DNA from: Methylophaga sp.
GTDB lineage: Bacteria; Pseudomonadota; Gammaproteobacteria; Nitrosococcales; Methylophagaceae
NCBI GenBank assembly: GCA_014762585.1
Contig: JABURN010000148.1
Coordinates: forward strand, 1-11,799
Length of the DNA: 11,799 nt
Reading direction: 5' to 3'
Every line of letters starts with the position of its first letter. Position 1 is the first letter of the stretch. The position numbers and the translations under genes are program-made. The notes beneath the pieces were generated by a model, which worked only from the letters and a program-made list of their open reading frames with translations, did not search any database and had not been told where the DNA came from. Shown piece by piece: positions 1 to 8,501 of this stretch.

Positions 1-17
1 ATGTGTATAAGATAAAG
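1..17. other. Nextera/Tn5 mosaic-end adapter remnant (artefact)
   Basis: These bases match the last 17 bases of the transposase mosaic end (AGATGTGTATAAGAGACAG) at 15 of 17 positions. The mismatches are at 13 (T for G) and 15 (A for C). In the nuoF frame this stretch contains a stop codon at 8-10, and the first codon that fits NuoF without adapter bases is at 20. The NuoF family usually has Gly-Trp-Leu-Tyr here. The Trp codon would be 17-19, and its first base is replaced by the last adapter base (GGG instead of TGG). The boundary between adapter and genome is therefore between 17 and 18. This is inference from sequence identity; I know of no natural element that explains it better. Confidence 0.88.
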
Positions 18-229
18 GGCTCTATCGCGTCATTAAACGTATCGAAGAAGGGCAGGGTCGGCAGGAAGATCTGGACAAGCTGGTGGATATGGCCGAAAAC
101 ATTAACGGCAACACCATCTGTGCGCTGGGCGATGCCGCGGCGGCGCCGGTGATAAGCTTTATCAAACACTTCCGTGATGAATTCCAGTATCACATCGACC
201 ATGGACGTTGCATGGATAACACGGCATAA
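18..229 (+). CDS. nuoF: NADH-quinone oxidoreductase subunit F, C-terminal fragment
   Basis: This is the last 69 complete codons of NuoF, the NADH- and FMN-binding subunit of complex I, cut at the 5' side by the end of the sequenced contig. The frame reads LYRVIKRIEEGQG onward and ends at TAA 227-229. It includes the motif NTICALGDAA, whose Cys (codon 119-121) is the fourth ligand of the [4Fe-4S] cluster N3 in this family. The other three ligands, the FMN site and the NADH site lie upstream and outside the window. The segment after that Cys (FIKHFRDEFQYHI) is the usual C-terminal helix. The gene ends 11 bases before nuoG, so the two are co-transcribed. The missing 5' part is an assembly limit, not evidence of a pseudogene. 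Confidence 0.95.
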
Positions 230-240
230 AGACTGACAGT

Positions 241-2577
241 ATGGTTAATATCGAAATCGACGGCATTCCACTCAAAGTGGATCCCACCAAAATGATTATC
301 CAGGCCGCGGATGAGGCCGGGATCGATATTCCGCGTTTCTGTTACCACAAGAAACTGTCGATTGCGGCCAATTGCCGTATGTGTCTGGTCGAGGTGGACA
401 AAGCGCGTAAACCGTTACCGGCCTGCTCCACCCCGGTGTCGGATGGCATGAAAGTCTTTACTGACTCCAAGATTGCCGTTAATGCCCAGCGCAGTGTGAT
501 GGAATTTCTGCTGATTAACCACCCGCTCGATTGTCCTATTTGCGATCAGGGCGGCGAGTGCGAGTTGCAGGACCTGTCGATGGGCTACGGAGAAGGCATC
601 AGCCGTTTCTCCGAGCGTAAGCGGGCGGTTAAAGACAAAGACATCGGGCCGTTGATTCAGACCGATATGACCCGCTGTATTCACTGCACCCGCTGCGTGC
701 GTTTCGGCCAGGAAATTGCCGGTATCAAGGAGCTGGGTGCCACCGGTCGCGGTGAGCATATGGAAATCGGTACTTATGTCGAGCACAGCCTAGTGTCGGA
801 ACTGTCAGGCAATATCATTGATTTGTGCCCGGTCGGCGCGCTCACCTCCAAACCTTTCCGCTATAAAGCGCGCGCCTGGGAAATGCAGGCGCGGCCGTCA
901 ATCGCACCGCATGATGCGGTGGGTTCCAATATCGAGCTGCACATCCGCAAGAACGAGGTCATGCGGGTGGTGCCGCGTGATAATGAAGACGTCAATGAGT
1001 CCTGGCTGTCGGACCGCGATCGATTCAGTTATCTGGGCCTTGCCAGTGAAGCCCGGTTGAGCGAGCCGATGATCAAAGTGGATAACCAGTGGCAGGTGGT
1101 CGACTGGCAGACGGCCCTGGAAAAAACGGCGGAGGGTCTCAAAGGCGTTATCAATAAATTCGGTGCCGATGAAGTCGCCGGTCTGATTTCACCGACCGCC
1201 ACCCTGGAAGAAGCCTATCTGTTCCAGAAATGGTTACGCGGGCTGGGCTGCGACAACATCGATCATCGCTTGCGGCAGCAGGACTTTGCCGACAGTGGGG
1301 TGGATGACCGACTCAATGACTGGCAACTGGCTGATATCGACGACAGTGATGCGATTGTATTGCTGGGCTGTAATATCCGCAGCGAGCAGCCCATTATTGC
1401 TCACCGCATCCGTCAGGCTTCATTGGCTGGTGCTACTGTGAGCAGCATCAATCTGTTTAAACGGGATTTACTGATGCCGGTCGATCGCCAGGTTGCCGTC
1501 AACAGCAAGCAAATGGTGCAGACACTCGCGGGTATTGCCAAAGCCCTGCTGGCAGCAGCCAAACAAGAGGCTGATGAGTGGCTGGATTTATTACCTGACC
1601 GTTCACCTTCACCTTTTGAGCAGAATGTAGCTTTGCAGTTATCCAATGCCATGAATGCCAGCCTGTTTGTCGGTGATCTTATCAATCATCAGCCCCAGGC
1701 CAGCACGCTGCGTGCCCTGGCCAGACTGGTGGCTGAGCTTAGTGACAGTCGGCTGGTGATTCTGCCGGCAGCCAATAGTCAGGCCCACCGACGCGCCGGT
1801 ACATTTCCTTCTGATAAGGGACTCAATGCCAGACAAAGCTGGGAACGGGCGCTGCGTGCTTACGTGATGATGGGCTTTGATCCGATGCTGGATACCGCGC
1901 AACCGACAGTGGTCCGTGACGCCCTGCGCAGAGCCAGCTTTGTCGTTTCTATCAGTAGTTTTGATAATGACTGGGTCAGGCAATATGCCAATGTCATCCT
2001 GCCGATGGCCTGTTTTGCCGAAACCTCCGGGACTTTCATCGGTATCGACGAGCGTCCTCAGCAGTTTGCCGGAGCCGTCGCACCTCGCGGTGACAGCCGT
2101 CCGGGCTGGAAGATTCTGAGAGTGCTGGGCAATGTCAGCAAACTCAATGGTTTTGACTATATTTCTTCACAGGATGTGGTGGATGAAATAGAGAGCCCGC
2201 TTCGCGATACAGAGAAAAACAGTGAGCGCCGATTTATTCCAGAATCATTGGAAATTGAATCAGACTTGATGCTGATCTCCGAAGTGCCGATGTATGCCAC
2301 AGACAGCACGGTACGTCACAGTAAAGCACTGCAACAGACACCGGAAAGCCGGGCTAATGGCTTTGCCCGTATCAATACAAAAGAAGCAGAACAACGCGGC
2401 CTGGATCCGCAGCATGAAGTGGTGATAAGTCAGGACGACCGTCAGGTCAGCGTGCCGCTGGAAATTGACGACGATATCGCAGATGGCTGTATTTATCTGG
2501 CCGCAGCGACACCCATCAGTGCGCAACTTGGCAGTCTGTTCAGCCAGGTTCAGGTGGCTCAGGCGGGAGCACAGTGA
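241..2577 (+). CDS. nuoG: NADH-quinone oxidoreductase subunit G
   Basis: NuoG is the large iron-sulfur subunit of the peripheral arm and passes electrons from NuoE/F toward NuoI. The 778-residue protein begins with a ferredoxin-like domain whose [2Fe-2S] ligands are C34, C45, C48 and C62. Next is the His-ligated N5 cluster site (H94, C98, C101, C107, in [14 protein letters not shown]). Then come the N4 ligands C146, C149, C152 and C196 ([10 protein letters not shown] and CPVGAL). From about residue 215 the protein resembles molybdopterin oxidoreductases but is degenerate, as in all complex I. The four extra cysteines of the E. coli-type N7 cluster are absent (APHDAVGSN has none), as in mitochondrial and most proteobacterial enzymes. 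ATG 241 gives the family N-terminus. No strong Shine-Dalgarno sequence is visible in the 11-base gap after nuoF, so coupling is likely. The stop overlaps the nuoH start by one base. Confidence 0.97.
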   Translation: MVNIEIDGIPLKVDPTKMIIQAADEAGIDIPRFCYHKKLSIAANCRMCLVEVDKARKPLPACSTPVSDGMKVFTDSKIAVNAQRSVMEFLLINHPLDCPICDQGGECELQDLSMGYGEGISRFSERKRAVKDKDIGPLIQTDMTRCIHCTRCVRFGQEIAGIKELGATGRGEHMEIGTYVEHSLVSELSGNIIDLCPVGALTSKPFRYKARAWEMQARPSIAPHDAVGSNIELHIRKNEVMRVVPRDNEDVNESWLSDRDRFSYLGLASEARLSEPMIKVDNQWQVVDWQTALEKTAEGLKGVINKFGADEVAGLISPTATLEEAYLFQKWLRGLGCDNIDHRLRQQDFADSGVDDRLNDWQLADIDDSDAIVLLGCNIRSEQPIIAHRIRQASLAGATVSSINLFKRDLLMPVDRQVAVNSKQMVQTLAGIAKALLAAAKQEADEWLDLLPDRSPSPFEQNVALQLSNAMNASLFVGDLINHQPQASTLRALARLVAELSDSRLVILPAANSQAHRRAGTFPSDKGLNARQSWERALRAYVMMGFDPMLDTAQPTVVRDALRRASFVVSISSFDNDWVRQYANVILPMACFAETSGTFIGIDERPQQFAGAVAPRGDSRPGWKILRVLGNVSKLNGFDYISSQDVVDEIESPLRDTEKNSERRFIPESLEIESDLMLISEVPMYATDSTVRHSKALQQTPESRANGFARINTKEAEQRGLDPQHEVVISQDDRQVSVPLEIDDDIADGCIYLAAATPISAQLGSLFSQVQVAQAGAQ
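2566..2569 (+). promoter_or_regulatory. Ribosome binding site setting the nuoH start
   Basis: GGAG lies inside the end of nuoG, 7 bases before ATG 2577. A GTG at 2574 in the same frame would leave only 4 bases, so ATG 2577 is the better start. The site sits in translated nuoG sequence, which fits translational coupling through the TGATG overlap. Confidence 0.6.
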
Positions 2578-3632
2578 TGGATATCCTGCTCGATCACATT
2601 TTGCCCACATTGCTCAAAATCATGCTGATTGTGGGGCCGCTGATGCTGGCGGTAGCCTATCTGACCTATGCTGAACGCAAGGTCATTGGCTATATTCAGA
2701 CCCGGATTGGGCCTAACCGGGTCGGTCCCTGGGGGCTGCTACAACCGATTGCTGACGGCCTTAAATTGTTGATGAAAGAGGTTATTTTCCCGGCCCGATC
2801 CAACCTCTATCTGTTTCTGATTGCTCCGGTACTCGCCATTGGCCCCGCTTTGGCGGCCTGGGCGGTGATTCCCTTCGATGCTGAACTGGTGCTGGCTGAT
2901 ATCAACGCCGGTTTGCTGTACGTGCTGGCGATAACTTCAATGAGTGTTTACGGGGTGGTGATTGCCGGCTGGGCTTCGAATTCCCGTTATGCTTTCCTCG
3001 GCGGCCTGCGCAGCGCAGCTCAGGTAGTGTCCTACGAGATCGCGATGGGCTTTGCCCTGGTGGGGGTGCTGGTGGCAGCCGGCAGTCTGAACCTGAGTGA
3101 AATTGTGCTGGCCCAGCAGGGCGGGATTCTGCACTGGTACTGGCTGCCGTTGTTACCGCTGTTTGTGGTTTATTTTGTCTCCGGCGTCGCCGAAACCAAC
3201 CGTGCGCCGTTTGATATTGCCGAGGGGGAATCGGAGATCGTCGCCGGTTTCCATGTGGAATATTCGGGTATGGCCTTTGCCGTGTTCTTCCTGGCCGAAT
3301 ATGCCGATATGATCCTGATATCGATTCTGGCGGCAACCCTGTTTATGGGCGGCTGGTTATCGCCGTTTGAGGGCATACCGGTGCTGGAAGGTTTATTTTC
3401 CTGGGTACCGGGCCTGATCTGGTTACTCGCCAAGACGGCTTTGTTCCTGTTTATTTACCTGTGGCTACGGGCCACTTTCCCGCGTTATCGTTATGATCAG
3501 ATCATGCGTCTGGGCTGGAAAGTGTTTATCCCGGTTACCCTGGTGTGGCTGGTGATTATTTCCATCGCCCAGGTGATGGATATTGGTCCGTGGTTTACAG
3601 AAACAGCAGCATTAGCTGCAGGGGGGGCGTGA
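2577..3632 (+). CDS. nuoH: NADH-quinone oxidoreductase subunit H
   Basis: NuoH is the membrane subunit that docks the peripheral arm and forms much of the quinone chamber. The 351-residue product is strongly hydrophobic, with about eight membrane segments. Family signatures are intact: [17 protein letters not shown] (32-48), then [16 protein letters not shown] (53-68), [15 protein letters not shown] (206-220) and the C-terminal [13 protein letters not shown]. The acidic residues of the cytoplasmic loop, D213, E216, E218 and E220, carry the same numbers as in E. coli NuoH, and E33 and E154 of the quinone and E-channel path are present. ATG 2577 is preferred to an upstream GTG (2574) because of Shine-Dalgarno spacing. 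The gene overlaps nuoG by one base and nuoI by one base. Its end contains a run of seven G (3621-3627). Confidence 0.97.
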   Translation: MDILLDHILPTLLKIMLIVGPLMLAVAYLTYAERKVIGYIQTRIGPNRVGPWGLLQPIADGLKLLMKEVIFPARSNLYLFLIAPVLAIGPALAAWAVIPFDAELVLADINAGLLYVLAITSMSVYGVVIAGWASNSRYAFLGGLRSAAQVVSYEIAMGFALVGVLVAAGSLNLSEIVLAQQGGILHWYWLPLLPLFVVYFVSGVAETNRAPFDIAEGESEIVAGFHVEYSGMAFAVFFLAEYADMILISILAATLFMGGWLSPFEGIPVLEGLFSWVPGLIWLLAKTALFLFIYLWLRATFPRYRYDQIMRLGWKVFIPVTLVWLVIISIAQVMDIGPWFTETAALAAGGA

Positions 3633-4120
3633 TGCGTCAGATACGCCATTTCTTCAAAAGTTTTTTCCTGTGGGAGTTGATACAGGGTCTGCGGCTGACC
3701 GGCCGTTACCTGTTTGCCCGTAAAGTCACGGTGCAGTACCCGGAAGAGAAAACCCCACAGTCGCCCCGTTTTCGCGGGCTGCATGCCTTAAGGCGCTATC
3801 CCAACGGTGAGGAGCGCTGCATCGGCTGTAAGCTCTGCGAAGCGGTTTGCCCGGCACTGGCAATCACGATTGATACCGAACCGCGTGATGACGGCACCCG
3901 CCGCACTACACGCTACGATATCGATCTGTTTAAATGCATTTACTGCGGATTTTGCGAAGAGTCCTGTCCGGTGGACTCGATCGTTGAAACCCGCCAGTTC
4001 GAGTTTCATTTTGAGGAGCGTGGTGACCACATCATCACCAAGGACAAGCTGCTGGCGGTCGGGGATAAATATGAAAAACAAATCGCGGCAGACAGGGAGG
4101 CGGATGCACCGTATCGCTAG
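3632..4120 (+). CDS. nuoI: NADH-quinone oxidoreductase subunit I (two [4Fe-4S] clusters)
   Basis: NuoI holds clusters N6a and N6b and relays electrons from NuoG/NuoB toward the terminal cluster N2. The 162-residue protein has the two ferredoxin motifs expected: C63, C66, C69 and C73 ([12 protein letters not shown]), then C102, C105, C108 and C112 ([12 protein letters not shown]). An amphipathic N-terminal segment ([15 protein letters not shown]) would lie on the membrane against NuoH. I chose ATG 3632, which overlaps the nuoH stop in TGATG. The frame is open further upstream, to 3545, but those codons lie inside nuoH and encode nothing typical of NuoI. The length matches the short proteobacterial type (about 162) rather than E. 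coli (180). The run of G at 3621-3627 may act as a Shine-Dalgarno sequence. Confidence 0.97.
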   Translation: MRQIRHFFKSFFLWELIQGLRLTGRYLFARKVTVQYPEEKTPQSPRFRGLHALRRYPNGEERCIGCKLCEAVCPALAITIDTEPRDDGTRRTTRYDIDLFKCIYCGFCEESCPVDSIVETRQFEFHFEERGDHIITKDKLLAVGDKYEKQIAADREADAPYR

Positions 4121-4717
4121 ATGAATGCGCTGATTTTTTACAGTTTCGCTGCCATTTTACTGTTCGCCGCCGTGATGGTGATTACCGTGCGTAATCCAGT
4201 GAAAGCGGCCTTGTTTCTGGTGCTGGCGTTTTTCACCAGTGCCGGCATCTGGCTGATGCTGCATGCCGAATTTCTTGCCATCAGTCTGGTGCTGGTCTAT
4301 GTCGGCGCGGTACTGGTGTTGTTCCTGTTCGTGGTGATGATGCTGGATATTGATGTTGCACCGTTGAAAGAGGGCTTTGCCCGTTACCTGCCGCTGGGCA
4401 TTCTGGTGGCGGCGCTGATTGTGGTGGAGATGATCACGGTACTCAATGCTCCGGCCTTTAATATCGCCGCGCCGGAAGTGGTGGAAGAGAGCAACACCAA
4501 GCAACTGGGTCGCTTGCTTTACACCGTTTATGTCTATCCGTTCGAGATTGCCTCGGTGATTCTGACCGTTGCCATTGTCGCCGCGATTACTCTGACCTTG
4601 CGCGAACATAGTCGCAAACTGCAGGACATCAGCAAACAGGTTGCCGTGCGCCGTGAAGATCGCGTGCGGCTGGTTAACCTACGCAAAAAACAGGATGAAG
4701 GAGACCAAGCCCCGTGA
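4121..4717 (+). CDS. nuoJ: NADH-quinone oxidoreductase subunit J
   Basis: NuoJ (mitochondrial ND6) is a membrane-arm subunit linking the quinone site to the antiporter-like subunits. The 198-residue protein has about five hydrophobic segments. It includes the conserved helix [19 protein letters not shown] (57-75) with Y60, the region that forms a pi-bulge in solved structures and helps gate proton transfer. Typical N-terminal features are [15 protein letters not shown] (23-37) and the acidic residue E50 before [10 protein letters not shown]. The C-terminal 35 residues are highly charged and would be cytoplasmic. ATG 4121 follows the nuoI TAG with no gap. The nearest purine-rich match, GGGAGG at 4095-4100, is about 20 bases away, so initiation probably depends on ribosomes finishing nuoI. 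Confidence 0.96.
   Translation: MNALIFYSFAAILLFAAVMVITVRNPVKAALFLVLAFFTSAGIWLMLHAEFLAISLVLVYVGAVLVLFLFVVMMLDIDVAPLKEGFARYLPLGILVAALIVVEMITVLNAPAFNIAAPEVVEESNTKQLGRLLYTVYVYPFEIASVILTVAIVAAITLTLREHSRKLQDISKQVAVRREDRVRLVNLRKKQDEGDQAP
4698..4703 (+). promoter_or_regulatory. Ribosome binding site setting the GTG start of nuoK
   Basis: AAGGAG within the last codons of nuoJ lies 10 bases before GTG 4714. A second GTG at 4720 would be 16 bases away, which is too far. No ATG start is available in this frame near the expected N-terminus, so GTG 4714 is the supported start. Confidence 0.65.
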
Positions 4718-5019
4718 TTGTGCTGTCGGACTATCTTATCCTTGCGGCGCTGTTGTTCAGTCTGGCGGTCGCCGGTATTTTCCTGAACCGAAAAAACATC
4801 ATCATTCTGCTGATGTGCATTGAACTGATGCTGCTGGCCGTGAACCTCAACTTTATTGCTTTCTCCCATTTCTCCGGGGATCCGGCGGGGCAGGTGTTTG
4901 TGTTCTTTATTCTGACCGTGGCTGCCGCCGAAGCTGCCATTGGCCTGGCCATACTGGTGCTGCTGTTTCGTAATCTCAGCACCATTAATGTGGCTGATCT
5001 CGACAGGCTAAAGGGGTAG
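4714..5019 (+). CDS. nuoK: NADH-quinone oxidoreductase subunit K
   Basis: NuoK (mitochondrial ND4L) is a small three-helix membrane subunit in the proton path between NuoJ and NuoN. The predicted 101 residues match the usual length. The two intramembrane glutamates essential in E. coli (E36 and E72) are present as E37 ([14 protein letters not shown]) and E73 ([14 protein letters not shown]). Translation starts at GTG 4714, which overlaps the nuoJ TGA by four bases and has a good Shine-Dalgarno sequence inside nuoJ. A non-ATG start here, in an overlap, fits stoichiometric coupling of the two neighbouring subunits. The product ends in the typical [10 protein letters not shown] tail. There are no anomalies in the sequence. 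Confidence 0.96.
   Translation: MIVLSDYLILAALLFSLAVAGIFLNRKNIIILLMCIELMLLAVNLNFIAFSHFSGDPAGQVFVFFILTVAAAEAAIGLAILVLLFRNLSTINVADLDRLKG
5010..5016 (+). promoter_or_regulatory. Ribosome binding site setting the nuoL start
   Basis: AAAGGGG covers the last codons of nuoK and is 6 bases before ATG 5023. It is only 3 bases before the in-frame TTG at 5020, so ATG 5023 is the likely start of nuoL. Confidence 0.6.
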
Positions 5020-5022
5020 TTG

Positions 5023-6963
5023 ATGAAAAGTTTGCTGCTCGCCATCGTTCTTGCCCCATTGATTGGCAGCATTATTGCCGGATTTTTCGGTAAGCAGATC
5101 GGCCGCGACTGGTCGCACCGCATCACTATCGCCGGGGTTGGCATCGCGTTCCTGCTGTCATTGTGGGTATTCAAGCTGGTGGTAGCAGACGGCGTTTATT
5201 TCAATGACAGCATCTATCAATGGCTGCAGGCCGGATCGCTGACGCTGGAAATCGGCTTTATGGTCGACTCCCTGACAGCCGTAATGATGACGGTAGTGAC
5301 CTTTGTGTCGCTGATGGTACATATCTACACCATCGGCTATATGCACGATGATGACGGTTACTGCCGTTTCTTCAGCTATATCTCACTGTTTACTTTCGCC
5401 ATGCTGATGCTGGTGATGGCTAACAATTTCATGCAGCTTTTCTTTGGCTGGGAAGCCGTCGGTCTGGTGTCTTATCTGCTGATTGGTTTCTGGTACAAAA
5501 AGCCGACCGCGATCTATGCCAACCTCAAGGCTTTTCTGGTCAACCGTGTCGGTGACTTCGGCTTTTTGCTTGGTATCGCGGCGGTGCTGATGTATGCAGG
5601 CAGTCTCGATTATGTTCAGGTGTTCACACAGGCACCAACCATGTCAGAGAAATCGATAGCCCTGTTTGGCGATGCCCAGTGGTCGGTGATTACCGTCACC
5701 TGCATATTGCTGTTTATCGGTGCAATGGGTAAATCGGCCCAGGTGCCCTTACATGTCTGGCTGCCTGATTCGATGGAAGGTCCGACGCCAATATCTGCGC
5801 TTATCCATGCCGCGACCATGGTCACTGCCGGTATCTTTATGGTGGCGAGAATGTCACCGCTGTTTGAGCTGTCTGAAACAGCGCTGTCTTTTATTCTGAT
5901 AATCGGTGCCGTCACGGCCTTGTTTATGGGCTTGCTGGGCCTGGTGCAGCATGACATCAAACGCGTGATTGCCTATTCCACACTGTCACAACTTGGCTAC
6001 ATGACAGTGGCGCTGGGCGCATCGGCCTATGCTGCCGGAATCTTCCACCTGCTGACCCATGCTTTTTTCAAAGCCCTGTTATTCCTGGCGGCAGGCTCGG
6101 TCATTATCGCCCTGCATCATCAGCAGGATATGCGGCAGATGGGCGGACTGAAAAAGTATATGCCGATTACCTACTGGACCAGCCTGATCGGTTCGCTGGC
6201 TTTAATTGGTTTCCCAGGATTTGCCGGCTTCTTTTCCAAGGATGCCATTATCGAAGCGGTGCACGCTTCTGAAATCGCCGGCAGTGATTTTGCCTACTTC
6301 GCCGTACTGGTCGGGGTGTTTGTGACCGCACTCTACAGTTTCCGGCTGTTTTTCCTGGTGTTTCATGGTGCAGAACGCTTTGACAGCCACGGCCATGCGC
6401 CGCATGAATCTCCTAAAGTGGTCACCGTGCCACTGATTCTGCTGGCGATACCGTCGGTGCTGGCGGGTTATTTTATTGGTGACGTGGTGTTCGGCCGTTT
6501 CTTTGGCAATGCTATCTTTGTCGCCGGCCCGCATCATGTGCTGGGTGAACTGAGCAGCCATTATCACGGTGTCTGGGCCTTTATGCTGCATGGGCTTCAG
6601 GCGTTGCCGTTCTGGCTGGCGCTGGCCGGGGTAGCGATGGCCTGGTATCTGTATCTTTACCGGCCTGAGATCCCGGGCATGCTCAAGAACAAATTGCACG
6701 GCTTACACCGCCTGTTGGAAAACAAATATGGTTTCGACGATTTCAATGATAAGGTCTTCGCCGGAGGTTCACGAGGGCTGGGCGGTCTGCTGTGGCGGGT
6801 CGGCGATCGATTCCTGATCGATGGAGCGATTGTGAATGGCTCTGCCAAGTCGGTGTACTGGTTAGCCAGGTTCGCACGCCATCTGCAGTCGGGATATCTG
6901 TATCACTATGCGTTTGCCATGATTGTGGGGGTATGGCTGCTGCTGACCCTGTTTGTGGGTTAA
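5023..6963 (+). CDS. nuoL: NADH-quinone oxidoreductase subunit L
   Basis: NuoL (ND5) is the distal antiporter-like proton channel and carries the long lateral helix that runs along the membrane arm. The 646-residue product shows the family core FGWEAVGLVSYLLIGFWY (141-158) with E144, and GKSAQVPLHVWLPDSMEGPT (236-255) with the conserved lysine K237. H346 and K350 lie in LTHAFFKALLF, and FSKDAII carries K406/D407, equivalent to E. coli K399/D400. After residue 540 comes a charged amphipathic stretch (roughly 555-620), the expected lateral helix, then a final membrane segment (about 629-645). It is somewhat longer than E. coli NuoL (613), which is common. The start is ATG 5023, 3 bases after the nuoK stop. 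An upstream TTG (5020) is less likely on ribosome-site spacing. Confidence 0.97.
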   Translation: MKSLLLAIVLAPLIGSIIAGFFGKQIGRDWSHRITIAGVGIAFLLSLWVFKLVVADGVYFNDSIYQWLQAGSLTLEIGFMVDSLTAVMMTVVTFVSLMVHIYTIGYMHDDDGYCRFFSYISLFTFAMLMLVMANNFMQLFFGWEAVGLVSYLLIGFWYKKPTAIYANLKAFLVNRVGDFGFLLGIAAVLMYAGSLDYVQVFTQAPTMSEKSIALFGDAQWSVITVTCILLFIGAMGKSAQVPLHVWLPDSMEGPTPISALIHAATMVTAGIFMVARMSPLFELSETALSFILIIGAVTALFMGLLGLVQHDIKRVIAYSTLSQLGYMTVALGASAYAAGIFHLLTHAFFKALLFLAAGSVIIALHHQQDMRQMGGLKKYMPITYWTSLIGSLALIGFPGFAGFFSKDAIIEAVHASEIAGSDFAYFAVLVGVFVTALYSFRLFFLVFHGAERFDSHGHAPHESPKVVTVPLILLAIPSVLAGYFIGDVVFGRFFGNAIFVAGPHHVLGELSSHYHGVWAFMLHGLQALPFWLALAGVAMAWYLYLYRPEIPGMLKNKLHGLHRLLENKYGFDDFNDKVFAGGSRGLGGLLWRVGDRFLIDGAIVNGSAKSVYWLARFARHLQSGYLYHYAFAMIVGVWLLLTLFVG

Positions 6964-6972
6964 GGGACTGAC

Positions 6973-8484
6973 ATGTTTGCAGAGTTACCTTTACTGAGTG
7001 TACTAATCTGGCTGCCGATTCTGGGCGGAGTTGTGGCAATCATGCTGGGCGACCAGCGGGATCTGCTTAAACCGTTCGCGCTGGGCATCGCTGCCGTGAC
7101 CATGTTGCTGTCGTTCGGACTTTACACCGGCTTTGACAGTAATACGCATCAGATGCAGTTTGTCGAAAAGCTGCCCTGGATAGAGACATTTAATATTTTC
7201 TATCACCTTGGTGTTGATGGCTTTTCGATGCCGCTGATCATCCTGACCACGATTTCCACCTTGCTGGTTGTGGTTGCCGCCTGGGAAGTGATTCAACACC
7301 GTCCCAGTCAGTACCTGGCCGCCTTTCTGATCATGGAAGGGCTGATGATTGCCGTGTTCTCAGCACTGGATGCGGTGCTGTTTTACGTGTTTTTCGAAGC
7401 CATGCTGATCCCGCTGTTTCTGGTAATCGGTATCTGGGGTGGTCCGAACCGGGTTTATGCGACGCTGAAGTTCTTTCTCTATACCTTCTTCGGCTCGGTG
7501 TTTCTGCTGGTGGCGTTGCTGTATCTGCGCCATGTCAGTGACAGTTTTGCCATTCTCGATTTCCACACTGTCGCACTGAGTCTGGATGAACAGATCTGGC
7601 TGCTACTGGCGTTCCTGATTGCCTTTGCGGTCAAGGTGCCGATGTGGCCGGTGCATACCTGGCTGCCGGATGCGCACGTGGAGGCACCGACCGGTGGTTC
7701 GGTGATTCTGGCAGCGATTACGCTCAAAATCGGTGGTTATGGTTTCCTGCGTTTTGCCTTGCCGATAGCGCCGGATGCCAGCCTGGCGCTGGACTGGTTC
7801 ATCATTACCCTGTCGCTGATTGCTGTGGTCTATATCGGGTTTGTCGCCCTGGCGCAGACCGATCTGAAAAAACTGATTGCCTATTCCAGTATTGCTCACA
7901 TGGGCTTTGTGACGCTGGGCCTGTTTATCGTGTTTGATATTTTTGCCAATGCGTCAACGGGTAGTGGCGCTGTGCTGGCGATTGAAGGCGCGATGGTGCA
8001 GATGATTTCGCACGGTTTTATCTCAGCAGCGATGTTCCTTGCGGTTGGCGTGCTGTATGACCGTATGCACACGCGGGAAATCAGTGCCTATGGCGGGGTG
8101 GTTAACACCATGCCTAAATTTGCGGCGTTCGCGGTGTTTTTTGCCATGGCCAATGCCGGCCTGCCCGGCACCTCCGGCTTTGTCGGTGAGTTTATGGTGA
8201 TTCTGGCGGCTTTCCAGGCCAACTTCTGGTTTGCCTTCCTGGCCGCAACCACGCTGATTCTGGGCGCGGCTTACACTTTGTGGATGGTCAAACGCGTGTT
8301 TTTTGGTGAGGTCGCCAATAATGACGTACAGGCCTTATCCGATATCAATCGCCGTGAATTCTGGATGCTGGCATCGCTGGCAGTGATTGTGCTGCTTATC
8401 GGTGTCTGGCCGGATCCATTGCTGGACGTGATGCACGCATCGGTTGAGCATTTACTGACCCAAGTGTCGCAATCCAAGCTGTAG
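6973..8484 (+). CDS. nuoM: NADH-quinone oxidoreductase subunit M
   Basis: NuoM (ND4) is the middle antiporter-like proton channel. The 503-residue protein is hydrophobic throughout, with about fourteen membrane segments. Key residues are present: E142 in the [20 protein letters not shown] motif, K221 in [20 protein letters not shown], and K252 in [17 protein letters not shown]. These correspond to E. coli E144, K234 and K265. The motif VGEFMVI near the C-terminal third is also typical. ATG 6973 gives the expected N-terminus, and a purine-rich AAGGGA (6962-6967) overlaps the nuoL stop and stands 5 bases upstream. The gap to nuoL is 9 bases and to nuoN 17 bases. Nothing departs from the family. 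Confidence 0.97.
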   Translation: MFAELPLLSVLIWLPILGGVVAIMLGDQRDLLKPFALGIAAVTMLLSFGLYTGFDSNTHQMQFVEKLPWIETFNIFYHLGVDGFSMPLIILTTISTLLVVVAAWEVIQHRPSQYLAAFLIMEGLMIAVFSALDAVLFYVFFEAMLIPLFLVIGIWGGPNRVYATLKFFLYTFFGSVFLLVALLYLRHVSDSFAILDFHTVALSLDEQIWLLLAFLIAFAVKVPMWPVHTWLPDAHVEAPTGGSVILAAITLKIGGYGFLRFALPIAPDASLALDWFIITLSLIAVVYIGFVALAQTDLKKLIAYSSIAHMGFVTLGLFIVFDIFANASTGSGAVLAIEGAMVQMISHGFISAAMFLAVGVLYDRMHTREISAYGGVVNTMPKFAAFAVFFAMANAGLPGTSGFVGEFMVILAAFQANFWFAFLAATTLILGAAYTLWMVKRVFFGEVANNDVQALSDINRREFWMLASLAVIVLLIGVWPDPLLDVMHASVEHLLTQVSQSKL

Positions 8485-8501
8485 AGAGAGGATCAGACTT
8501 C

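Noticed and set aside
8..10. In-frame stop in nuoF, suggesting a pseudogene
   Set aside because: It lies within the adapter-like first 17 bases. The genuine nuoF sequence from base 18 is intact.
4157..4609. Antisense open frame of 150 codons inside nuoJ
   Set aside because: The product is dominated by His, Gln and Asn, as expected from the reverse of hydrophobic membrane codons. It has no plausible fold and no ribosome site that I can support.
6202..6699. Antisense open frame of 165 codons inside nuoL
   Set aside because: Its product is rich in His, Gln and Arg with no recognisable domain, and it lies wholly opposite a conserved nuoL. It is a by-product of nuoL codon bias.
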